Shown here piece by piece: positions 1 to 6,131 of a DNA stretch of 6,684 bases. The notes beneath the pieces were generated by a model. It had not been told where the DNA came from, ran no database searches, and saw only the letters and a list, made by a program, of their open reading frames with translations. Source of the stretch: a bacterium (GTDB lineage Bacteria; Patescibacteriota; Microgenomatia; Levybacterales; UBA12049); contig JAKAMH010000053.1 of assembly GCA_021813005.1 (NCBI GenBank), positions 1-6,684 on the forward strand, in the 5' to 3' direction. Made by a program: the position numbers and the translations under genes. The first letter of the stretch is position 1; each line of letters opens with the position of its first letter.

Positions 1-972
1 GCCTTGCAGTATTTGACTAATTTCCCGGTACTGCAGGGAGAGGATATCCAACGAATGGTGTTTTCGCTTGTGACGCCTGAACAGCGCGAGCTGCTCCTCG
101 CCAATAAGGAGCTTGACTTCTCGTTTGGTTATGGAGGCGGTACGTATGGTAATCTGGGACGTTTTCGTATCAATGCCTACTTTCAGCGTGGCTATCTGTC
201 CTCAGCCTTTCGTTTTCTTCCGCCGGTCATTCGGACAATTGAGGAGCTTGGATTGCCAAAAATTTGTCATGATTTTGCCAAGCTGCATCAGGGATTTGTG
301 CTGGTGACCGGCCCGACGGGGCATGGAAAATCGAGCACACTTGCTGCCATCTTGAATGAAATTAACGTCAGCCGCCCGGCTCACATATTAAGTATTGAAG
401 ATCCGATTGAGTACATCTATCCCAAGGGCACAAGTATTATCTCCCAACGCGAAATGGGTTCGGATACGCACTCATGGTCGATGGCGCTTCGTTCTGCTCT
501 GCGTGAAGATCCGGATGTAGTTCTGATTGGAGAAATGCGCGATCCTGAGACCATGCAAGCAGCACTGACGCTGGCGGAAACTGGCCATTTGGTCTTTTCC
601 ACGCTGCACACAAACTCCGCCTCGCAGAGTGTCGATCGCATTGTTGACTCCTTCGCGGCAGATAACAGGACACAGATACGCATCGAGCTTGCCAATACAC
701 TGCGCGGAATTGTTTCACAGCGCCTGTTGCCGAAGATTGGCGGTGGTCGGGCGCCGGCAGTTGAGATACTGCTTGGTACATCTGCCGTGGCAAGCAATAT
801 CAGAGACGGCAAGACACATCTCATAGACTCGGTTATTCAGACATCCAAGGATATTGGTATGATTCCGCTGGAGGATTCTTTGGCTCAGTATGTGCTTTCC
901 GGAACAATCACGCTTGAGACCGCCCAGAGCTACGCGCTTCGTCCGGACGAGCTTTCGAGGTTGGTGGGCTGA
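1..972 (+). CDS. pilT: Type IV pilus retraction ATPase PilT (5' partial)
   Basis: This is a hexameric cytoplasmic ATPase that powers pilus retraction at the base of the type IV pilus. Counting from the TTG at base 4, the Walker A loop GPTGHGKSS is at about 103-111, the Asp box IEDPIE at 131-136, the Walker B/catalytic Glu segment DVVLIGEMRD at 171-180, and the His box TGHLVFSTLHTNSA at 193-206. The LIGEMRD form separates PilT from the PilB assembly ATPases. AVASNIRD (261-268) sits where PilT carries its AIRNLIRE retraction motif, and its divergence is notable. The reading frame is open to the window edge. PilT proteins usually have several dozen more N-terminal residues, so the true start lies upstream and the TTG is probably internal. 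The C-terminus is complete and ends in TGA. Walker A has His and Ser where Ser and Thr are usual, but the essential Lys is kept. pilC follows after 66 bases on the same strand, so the two are probably co-transcribed. Confidence 0.95.
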   Translation, partial: ALQYLTNFPVLQGEDIQRMVFSLVTPEQRELLLANKELDFSFGYGGGTYGNLGRFRINAYFQRGYLSSAFRFLPPVIRTIEELGLPKICHDFAKLHQGFVLVTGPTGHGKSSTLAAILNEINVSRPAHILSIEDPIEYIYPKGTSIISQREMGSDTHSWSMALRSALREDPDVVLIGEMRDPETMQAALTLAETGHLVFSTLHTNSASQSVDRIVDSFAADNRTQIRIELANTLRGIVSQRLLPKIGGGRAPAVEILLGTSAVASNIRDGKTHLIDSVIQTSKDIGMIPLEDSLAQYVLSGTITLETAQSYALRPDELSRLVG

Positions 973-1038
973 CGTAGGCCGGACATGCGAGAGGATAACT
1001 GACAATGGTTTCGGGAGAGACGTGGCAGGTAAACATGT

Positions 1039-2247
1039 ATGAAGTTATATTACAAGGCGATAACACAGGACGGCAAAAGTGTACGGGGAATCATTGAAGC
1101 GAAAGACCCCAACGAGGCTGCCGATTATCTCAAAAAACGGCAGATGGTTCCGGTCAAAATTGCAGCCGGTAGCCAGGTTAATCTGGAAGAGTTACTCCCC
1201 TTTCTGAAGCGTAAACCCAAAAAGTCAGAGGTTGTATTCTTTACCCGTCAAATGGCTTCTATGCTCACGTCCGGTTTGACACTCATGCAAGCGCTCGATG
1301 TGTTGAAAGACCAGGTGCAGGATCAGAAAATGAGTGAGGTAGTACAGGGTATTATCTCAAGCATTGAGGATGGCAAACAGTTCTCGATCGCCCTCGAGCG
1401 TTATCCGGATGTCTTTTCAGGAATCTACGTCGCACTTATTCGCGCGGCTGAGTCTTCCGGCCTCCTAGACAAGGTGCTGCTTCGGCTGGCAGACAATCTG
1501 GAGAAGGAGGAGAAGCTGAAAGGCACAATCAGAGGTGCGCTACTCTACCCTATCATGGTGGTTCTCATGATGATTGCGGTGGTAGTGATTATGATGATCT
1601 TTGTTATCCCGCAGCTGAGCGTCCTGTACCAAAATCTCAATATCCCACTCCCCTTGCCGACCCAGATCGTGGTGGGTGCGTCTAATTTTGTGGTGAAAGC
1701 CTGGTGGCTAATTATCGGCATACTTGTCATCCTGCTTTACTATTTTCGGAAATGGCACAAGACAGAAGTTGGGAAACGGGTCGTCGATACTTTCATTTTG
1801 CAGCTGCCTATCTTCGGTAAATTAATCTCGGAGTCGGTCATGGTAGAGTTTACCCGCACTTTCGGCCTGCTGGTAAGTACAGGTACGCTCGTGGTGGACT
1901 CGCTGATCAAGAGTGCAGACGTGGTTGGCAATGTAAAATATAAAAGTGCGATTCTTCTTGTCTCGAAACGGGTTGAAAAGGGCATCGCGATTGGGGACGC
2001 GATGGAGGCCAGTGATATATTCCCGCCAATTGTGGTTGAGATGGCAAAAATTGGCGAGCAGACGGGAAAACTCGATGAGTCGATGTCCCGTGTCTCTGAA
2101 TACTACGAACGTGAGGTTGAGCAAACAGTGAAAACGCTGACGACGGCCATGGAGCCAATTATCATGATTATTTTGGCCATCGGGGTAGGATTTTTGATTA
2201 TTTCGATTATTACACCGATCTACAGCCTGATCTCATCAATTCAATAG
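1039..2247 (+). CDS. pilC: Type IV pilus inner-membrane platform protein PilC (GspF family)
   Basis: This polytopic inner-membrane protein couples the PilB/PilT motors to pilin addition and removal. At 402 residues it has the normal length for PilC/GspF. It has a short N-terminal domain (about 1-60) beginning MKLYYKAITQDGK, a frequent start of this family, followed by two T2SSF repeats. The first repeat is about 67-192 and opens FFTRQMASMLTSGLTLMQAL; the second is about 270-395 and opens EFTRTFGLLVSTGTLVVDSL. Membrane segments are predicted at about 170-192, 221-236 and 373-396. The conserved acidic turn is AAESSG (136-141) in repeat one and GEQTGKL (339-345) in repeat two. I chose the ATG at 1039 because it gives the family N-terminus. 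An ATG at 1035 is out of frame. GGCAGGT at 1024-1030 is a weak ribosome site. No pilB or pilin lies in the window; these probably lie upstream or elsewhere. Confidence 0.96.
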   Translation: MKLYYKAITQDGKSVRGIIEAKDPNEAADYLKKRQMVPVKIAAGSQVNLEELLPFLKRKPKKSEVVFFTRQMASMLTSGLTLMQALDVLKDQVQDQKMSEVVQGIISSIEDGKQFSIALERYPDVFSGIYVALIRAAESSGLLDKVLLRLADNLEKEEKLKGTIRGALLYPIMVVLMMIAVVVIMMIFVIPQLSVLYQNLNIPLPLPTQIVVGASNFVVKAWWLIIGILVILLYYFRKWHKTEVGKRVVDTFILQLPIFGKLISESVMVEFTRTFGLLVSTGTLVVDSLIKSADVVGNVKYKSAILLVSKRVEKGIAIGDAMEASDIFPPIVVEMAKIGEQTGKLDESMSRVSEYYEREVEQTVKTLTTAMEPIIMIILAIGVGFLIISIITPIYSLISSIQ

Positions 2248-2279
2248 GCAAGAGGCTTATATTTACAGCGCCGGCTTGG

Positions 2280-2308
2280 TTGACTTTCCGGAAAGGGTTT
2301 TCTACACT
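2280..2308 (+). promoter_or_regulatory. Probable sigma70-type promoter of the membrane pseudo-kinase gene
   Basis: TTGACT (2280-2285, 5 of 6 consensus) is followed after exactly 17 bp by TACACT (2303-2308, 4 of 6). Transcription would start near 2315, only about 2 bases before the ATG at 2317, so the message would be leaderless or nearly so. The purine-rich GGAAAGGG at 2290-2297 is about 20 bases from the start codon, too far to act as a normal Shine-Dalgarno, and it would lie outside the transcript. Confidence 0.55.
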
Positions 2309-2316
2309 TAAAACAT

Positions 2317-3084
2317 ATGAAACTTCAGCAAATAATCGAAGGAACAATCCTTGCTCTTTTGGTGCTGGTTATTTATCTCTTCACTATCAATCCTTTGACC
2401 AAGCCGTACGCTATTTATGCGCTCATCCTGTCTCTTATCTTCTTTTCCCTGCTATATCTGATCAGTCTTAAGAGGCATCATCAGCTGGACTGGCGTATTC
2501 ATGGACAAACGCTGCGTATTCTTGTATTTGCCTTTGCAACTGCAATTTTGTTGTGGGTAGGCAATACGGGCTGGGTCTTCTCCCCCTTCTTTTATCTGCT
2601 TTATATCCTGGGTCTGTCGCTTGGATTTCTCTTTAGTACGTCGGTCACCTTTTCATTTGTGATTGTGCTTATCGCCGTACTGTTGCCGCAGATCGGCGAG
2701 GTCAGTACGCATTTTGACTACCTGACCGTCTTCTCCCTCTTCCTTATTGTCCCGCTTTCCTATTTTCTCAGCCACACATTTTTGAAGATGAAGGAGAAGG
2801 AGAAGAAAATTCTTATTCTGGAGCATGAAAAAAACAATTTTCAGGATAAAGTTGAAGAACTTTTGAATAACAAAGTAATCCGGTTTGCGGCAGAACTGCG
2901 CGAGCCGGTCAATGATATCCGCCAGCTTGCCTTGTACACCCCCAAGAGCCATTCGCAGAAGGAAATTGAGGCAAACAGAAAGAAAATAATCGCCTCCAGT
3001 GAGCGGGCTCTTTCTGCTATCTCACAGTTTGAAGAAGAAACAACCGGACGAAAACTGCTTAAGTCTCCCGGCAAAAAGAAGTAA
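2317..3084 (+). CDS. Six-TM membrane protein with degenerate histidine-kinase dimerisation hairpin, no ATPase domain
   Basis: I do not recognise a named family. The 255-residue product has six hydrophobic segments at about 8-24, 31-50, 66-82, 89-107, 109-124 and 135-153, then a charged coiled coil (about 155-186). Residues 187-206 (VIRFAAELREPVNDI followed by RQLAL) look like a histidine-kinase H-box: AAELREP aligns without gaps to the canonical SHELRTP. The phospho-accepting His position is therefore Ala192 (codon at 2890-2892), while the Glu-Leu-Arg and Pro are kept. A second amphipathic helix (about 214-241) completes a two-helix hairpin, and the protein ends in a basic tail (KSPGKKK). No N, G1 or G2 box of a HATPase domain is present, and only 36 bases separate the stop from the next, convergent gene. 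It may be a pseudo-kinase scaffold, a sensor acting with a kinase encoded elsewhere, or a kinase that lost its C-terminus. A receiver protein gene lies immediately downstream, convergent. The kinase relationship is inferred from motif likeness. Confidence 0.8.
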   Translation: MKLQQIIEGTILALLVLVIYLFTINPLTKPYAIYALILSLIFFSLLYLISLKRHHQLDWRIHGQTLRILVFAFATAILLWVGNTGWVFSPFFYLLYILGLSLGFLFSTSVTFSFVIVLIAVLLPQIGEVSTHFDYLTVFSLFLIVPLSYFLSHTFLKMKEKEKKILILEHEKNNFQDKVEELLNNKVIRFAAELREPVNDIRQLALYTPKSHSQKEIEANRKKIIASSERALSAISQFEEETTGRKLLKSPGKKK

Positions 3085-3114
3085 ACATCCGGCAAATTTA
3101 CGGATAGCCGGGAG
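3065..3114. terminator. Possible bidirectional terminator region between convergent genes
   Basis: CTCCCGGC (3065-3072) and GCCGGGAG (3107-3114) form a perfect 8-bp inverted repeat with a 34-base loop. Nested inside are shorter arms: ATCCG (3087-3091) with CGGAT (3101-3105), or CCGGC (3089-3093) with GCCGG (3107-3111). Read on the minus strand, the ATCCG/CGGAT hairpin is followed by the T-rich tail GTTTACTTCTTTTT, so termination of the response regulator message is the better supported direction. On the plus strand there is no T tract. The left arm lies inside the 3' end of the membrane protein gene. Confidence 0.35.
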
Positions 3115-3120
3115 CCTGGG

Positions 3121-3489
3121 TTAGAGGAAAGATTTGAGTTTTTCCACGAGTTGGTCCGGGGTAAGATCTGCCTTGATAAGGTAGGACGCGGCACCCTTGC
3201 TCAGTGCGTCTTTGATGATCGGATCATGCCCGAGGTTGGTGAGAAGCACAATGGCGCCATTTTTCTCTTTCGGCGGATTTTTCTGAAGTCCGTCAAGCAC
3301 GCCCAGCCCGTCGAGTTTTGGCATCATGACGTCAAGAAGCACCAGGTCGTACCCACCTTGTTGGAGTTTCTTCAGTCCTTCCTCGCCGTCAACCGCCGAT
3401 TCTACTGTGAAGCCCTCATCCCTCAGCACTTCTTCGTAGAGTTCGCGGATATAGAGATCGTCATCCACCACCAAAACTTTTTTTGCCAT
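3121..3489 (-). CDS. Single-domain response regulator (CheY-like receiver)
   Basis: This is a stand-alone phospho-acceptor receiver of 122 residues with no output domain, so it must act by protein-protein contact or as a phosphorelay intermediate. The catalytic set is complete: the acidic cluster Asp9-Asp10-Asp11 in VLVVDDD, the phosphorylation site Asp53 in LLDVMMP, the switch Thr84 in LLTNLG, Tyr103, and Lys106 in YLIKAD. The fold ends after alpha-5 (TPDQLVEKLKSFL). Its LLTNLG and LIKADLTP wording resembles short receivers I associate with Patescibacteria. It is transcribed towards the degenerate-kinase gene (36-base gap) and away from the synthetase-like gene. Its kinase is not in the window, because the neighbouring protein lacks both the His and the ATPase domain. 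Because of the pilT/pilC neighbourhood, a role in pilus control is possible but unproven. The ATG at 3489 gives the usual MAKKVLVVDDD start, and no Shine-Dalgarno precedes it. Confidence 0.95.
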   Translation of the reverse strand: MAKKVLVVDDDLYIRELYEEVLRDEGFTVESAVDGEEGLKKLQQGGYDLVLLDVMMPKLDGLGVLDGLQKNPPKEKNGAIVLLTNLGHDPIIKDALSKGAASYLIKADLTPDQLVEKLKSFL

Positions 3490-3497
3490 TATCCATA

Positions 3498-3526
3498 TGA
3501 ATATCAGATAGTATGTTGAAAGTCAA
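3498..3526 (-). promoter_or_regulatory. Probable promoter of the response regulator gene
   Basis: On the minus strand TTGACT (3526-3521) is followed after 17 bp by TATTCA (3503-3498), preceded by TGA, which gives an extended -10 (TGnTATTCA). An alternative -10, GATATT, lies 15 bp from the -35. Either would start transcription within a few bases of the ATG at 3489, so this message also appears leaderless. The same TTGACT hexamer is used by the promoter at 2280. The weak -10 lowers confidence. Confidence 0.45.
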
Positions 3527-3537
3527 GGCCCCGCCCC

Positions 3538-3553
3538 GCCTTTCGCGAAAGGC
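3538..3553. repeat. Perfect 16-bp palindrome, candidate operator
   Basis: GCCTTTCGCGAAAGGC equals its own reverse complement over all 16 bases. It lies between the two outward-facing promoters, 12 bases behind the -35 of the response regulator and 16 bases behind the -35 of the synthetase-like gene. Neither strand has a T tract after it, so an intrinsic terminator is unlikely. A binding site for a dimeric regulator of one or both genes is the natural reading. The adjacent GC-rich run with repeated CCCCG (3529-3540) may be part of the same site. Confidence 0.5.
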
Positions 3554-3568
3554 AAAGGCACAAATAGC

Positions 3569-3597
3569 TTGCTTTTTCTCAACTTGTTTGTTATACT
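3569..3597 (+). promoter_or_regulatory. Extended -10 promoter of the synthetase-like operon
   Basis: TATACT (3592-3597, 5 of 6) is preceded by TGT, giving a full extended -10 (TGnTATACT). TTGCTT (3569-3574), 17 bp upstream, is a partial -35. Transcription would start near 3604, leaving a leader of about 25 bases before the ATG at 3629. That is too short for a T-box or for a tryptophan attenuator, so any control is likely to be at the promoter, for example through the palindrome at 3538-3553. Confidence 0.6.
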
Positions 3598-3628
3598 CCT
3601 GGTGTTTTACCGCTCTAGATAGTTCTTT

Positions 3629-5020
3629 ATGGAATTTGCTACTAGAAGATACAAATTTTCTGTCCAGGAAATTAATAAAGGTGGTCCGGCCGGTTACGAA
3701 TCTACCTACTTGTCCTCAGAAGGGAGTCCTGCTTCAAGTGAATTATACTCCATCCTTGAAAACTATAAAGGCAAACTGCTAGCTGCCGAAAGTCTTGTTG
3801 TAAGACAACGCAACGGACAGGCCCTTGCTAGTGCTTTAGCAGATGGGAAGCCGGTAGGGATAGCGTCAGGGTTTAAACCCAGTGGGGCTTATCATTTTGG
3901 CCATAAGCTCACATCTGAATCAGTCGCTTTTTTCCAAAAGAATGGGGTTCAAGTATTTGTCCCTGTGGCAGACATAGAGTGTGCCATGGACCCGAGACAA
4001 ACAGAAGAACAATATCAATTTTGGGCGGCGGACAATCTACTTGATTGGGGCGCCAATGGTGTAGATCTTGATGCGGCTCACGTATACTTGCAGTCAGAGG
4101 AGTTTAGAGTAAACATGCTCTCGTATATAGTTGCGAGAAGCTTAAAATTTGATTTTGCAGTTGACATTTATGGTGCCGAGAAGTTAGTTGATGATTTTCC
4201 CTTCTTATTCGCCGGGATAACACAAGTTGGTGATATATTACTTCCTCAACATCGTGATTTCGGCAATTTCCATTCGTTTATGGTAAGCGGTCAAGATCAA
4301 GATGGACACATGAAAATGACTACCGCATTAGCACAGGCGACATTAGATAACGGAACAGATCTATTAGGCGTGCATACAATACCATCTGGCCTTTATATCC
4401 CGCACATCAGAGGAATTAAAGGCGATAAAGCGAGTTCAAGCAGAGCTGAAGGAACTCTCTACCTAGGAGCAGGACCGAATATTGAAGACCTTGTAGAGCG
4501 TACACGATCTTCTCTTAATAAGATTGAAGGAGCAGATCGTGATCACTTGGAACGATGTTCACTAGATATGGTACGTTATCTTGACGTTTTTAATCGACAT
4601 AGTCGGGTATCGTTTGCGGAGTTATGCGCCGAACCTGAATATCTACAACTGACAGAAGCTCTAAACGAAGCTACAAACAGGGACGACCAAATGCTCGCAC
4701 AGAGCAACATTGATGCTTATTTAATTCAAAAATGTATGGATCTCGGACAAGATAACGTGACAATAGTAAGAGAAACCTTACCCGAAGCATTGGCAGAACA
4801 TCAGCAGAAACGAGAAGCAGTATTGATATATGCTCGAACAAGAAGTCAAGGAAGTCGATCCAATGACGTGTTTGAGGAAGAAAACCCTTATGGAACAGAA
4901 CCGTTGAAAAGACCTGAATTCTGGGATGTACCAAGTGTTGCTGCTGTCAACGAAAGCCAAAGAAATCCAACCCAGTGGTTCTCCATTATAAATAGAGCAG
5001 CTTCTCAAATACAACCCTAA
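3629..5020 (+). CDS. Tryptophanyl-tRNA synthetase-like protein, archaeal/eukaryotic type
   Basis: This is a class I aminoacyl-tRNA synthetase-like protein of 463 residues. TrpRS activates tryptophan with ATP and transfers it to tRNA-Trp. The ATP-binding HIGH motif appears as PSGAYHFGHK (84-93), followed by the strand VQVFVPVADIE (107-117). The substrate-pocket segment SGQDQDGH (220-227) matches the GxDQxxH pattern, and the KMSKS loop is GDKASSSR (265-272), with Ala in place of Met. EHQQKREAV (390-398) resembles the helix near the C-terminus of archaeal TrpRS, and about 65 further residues follow. The N-terminal 75 residues precede the Rossmann fold as in archaeal enzymes. Bacterial TrpRS is shorter (about 330 residues) with a GxxPTGxxHLGH signature, so this is probably not the housekeeping enzyme. 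An in-frame TAG three codons upstream (3620-3622) makes ATG 3629 the only reasonable start; no Shine-Dalgarno is seen. Lower GC and more AGA arginine codons than in pilT/pilC suggest transfer. Tyrosine or another substrate is possible. Confidence 0.85.
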   Translation: MEFATRRYKFSVQEINKGGPAGYESTYLSSEGSPASSELYSILENYKGKLLAAESLVVRQRNGQALASALADGKPVGIASGFKPSGAYHFGHKLTSESVAFFQKNGVQVFVPVADIECAMDPRQTEEQYQFWAADNLLDWGANGVDLDAAHVYLQSEEFRVNMLSYIVARSLKFDFAVDIYGAEKLVDDFPFLFAGITQVGDILLPQHRDFGNFHSFMVSGQDQDGHMKMTTALAQATLDNGTDLLGVHTIPSGLYIPHIRGIKGDKASSSRAEGTLYLGAGPNIEDLVERTRSSLNKIEGADRDHLERCSLDMVRYLDVFNRHSRVSFAELCAEPEYLQLTEALNEATNRDDQMLAQSNIDAYLIQKCMDLGQDNVTIVRETLPEALAEHQQKREAVLIYARTRSQGSRSNDVFEEENPYGTEPLKRPEFWDVPSVAAVNESQRNPTQWFSIINRAASQIQP

Positions 5021-5027
5021 TAATACA

Positions 5028-6131
5028 ATGAGTATGAAAGATATTTTTCGTCATAACCAGGGAGCAGAATACTCTATGGGTGATCCGACTATTAAGCTGG
5101 TGGAGCAGTTCGTTTCGAACAAAACAATTGTAGGAAATATATTGACAAAAGGAGATTTGGAAACAAGGATTGCTGCAAGATCACCAATCACGCTCATGAT
5201 GGGCCAAACATTTGATGACGGCCAACCCGTGGATATGATGAAATATGCTCTATTTATGATGACGATGAGCGATATCTTGCGACAAGGAAATATAGAAGTT
5301 ACTCCAACATGGTTAATAGCTGACCATTTCATAACAGATATAAACCAAGACAGAGAGGTAGAAGATGCGCGAAGGCAAGGCTCCAACAGGGTTGCATATC
5401 TGGATAAATTAAACCAAGTATATGGAGGAGATATAGGCTTTATTTTTTCCTCTGATCTTAGCAACTCGGATAAGTATCAAGAAAATCTGGCTCGTCTTAT
5501 GAGCGAAGCTGAAACTAACAAGGAATTTAGAGCAAAAGTCCTTGAAGCGGTTCCAGAGGACAGAAGGAGTAATCTTAACGCATATAAGTACCCTTTCGAA
5601 GAGCTGGCAACAATTCAAACAGTGAATACTGATATTAAAATTGGTCCACCCTATGAACAGTATTATGATATACCAGCCAGAGTGATAGCTCCAGTTGTAG
5701 GTTTTAATAAATTTATAGGTATTCATCTGACAAAAGGGTTTCCGTTTGGAAATCCAACAGATATCCCTGAATCAACACAACATGAGATTGAAGCAAATGG
5801 AGTTTTACCTTATAAACTAGGAAGTAAAGGACTCGGTGCGTTTAGAATTGATGCTATGTCTGATAAGCCTGAAACTGTCGGATGGTTGATTAGATCGACT
5901 ACAGATATGCGTGCTATTGTGGACTTAATAGTAACCGCCGAACATGCAAAAAGAAGACTCTCAGGAAATATAGTGAACTCCCCTTCTCTTGACACACTAT
6001 ATGGATACTCCTTGGTAGATTTTACAAATCAAATAGATGTCAATAACGATTCAGGAATTGCAGATAAGCTACGAGAGCTATCATTTCAGCTCTATATGGA
6101 TAATATTTACAGCCCTCTCCATAAAGGATAG
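5028..6131 (+). CDS. Unknown protein, possible degenerate synthetase-like fold; paralogue of the next gene
   Basis: I do not recognise a family. The 367-residue product looks soluble, with no signal peptide or membrane segment. Residues about 53-178 align along their length with about 35-157 of the next protein. Shared pieces are MMGQTFDDG/IFYGETYDD, MKYALFM/MKYYLFL, TWLIADHF/TILVADTA and the helical stretch ending EAVP/RTVP. The second half (about 185-367) has no counterpart there. The order strand, DMMKYALFM helix, WLIAD strand, then YPFEELATI (188-196) and IAPVVGFNK (220-228) loosely parallels the class I synthetase layout of the upstream protein (HFGHK helix, FVPVAD strand, FPFLFAGI, SGQDQDGH). 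HIGH and KMSKS are absent, so it would be catalytically dead as a synthetase; this relationship is only a hypothesis. The start lies 7 bases after the upstream stop with no Shine-Dalgarno; Met3 at 5034 is an alternative. It is probably translated from the same message. AGA/AGG encode 13 of 19 arginines. Confidence 0.75.
   Translation: MSMKDIFRHNQGAEYSMGDPTIKLVEQFVSNKTIVGNILTKGDLETRIAARSPITLMMGQTFDDGQPVDMMKYALFMMTMSDILRQGNIEVTPTWLIADHFITDINQDREVEDARRQGSNRVAYLDKLNQVYGGDIGFIFSSDLSNSDKYQENLARLMSEAETNKEFRAKVLEAVPEDRRSNLNAYKYPFEELATIQTVNTDIKIGPPYEQYYDIPARVIAPVVGFNKFIGIHLTKGFPFGNPTDIPESTQHEIEANGVLPYKLGSKGLGAFRIDAMSDKPETVGWLIRSTTDMRAIVDLIVTAEHAKRRLSGNIVNSPSLDTLYGYSLVDFTNQIDVNNDSGIADKLRELSFQLYMDNIYSPLHKG

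Noticed and set aside
417..824. A long minus-strand open frame opposite pilT.
   Set aside because: It lies wholly within a clear pilT reading frame, its protein has no recognisable motif, and it is explained as a shadow of the coding strand.
1035..1037. An ATG four bases before the chosen pilC start.
   Set aside because: It is out of frame with pilC; the ATG at 1039 gives the expected family N-terminus.
973..1038. The gap between pilT and pilC, examined for a promoter or small RNA.
   Set aside because: No convincing -35/-10 pair or hairpin was found; it is most simply an intra-operon spacer.
3538..3553. The palindrome read as an intrinsic terminator hairpin.
   Set aside because: There is no T tract on either side, and no gene ends there on either strand.
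3513..3782. An 89-codon plus-strand open frame with two Trp codons upstream of and overlapping the start of the TrpRS-like gene, suggestive of a tryptophan attenuator leader peptide.
   Set aside because: Its ATG lies upstream of the predicted transcription start near 3604, it runs deep into the synthetase gene in another frame, and no attenuator hairpin pair or T-box element fits in the 25-base leader.
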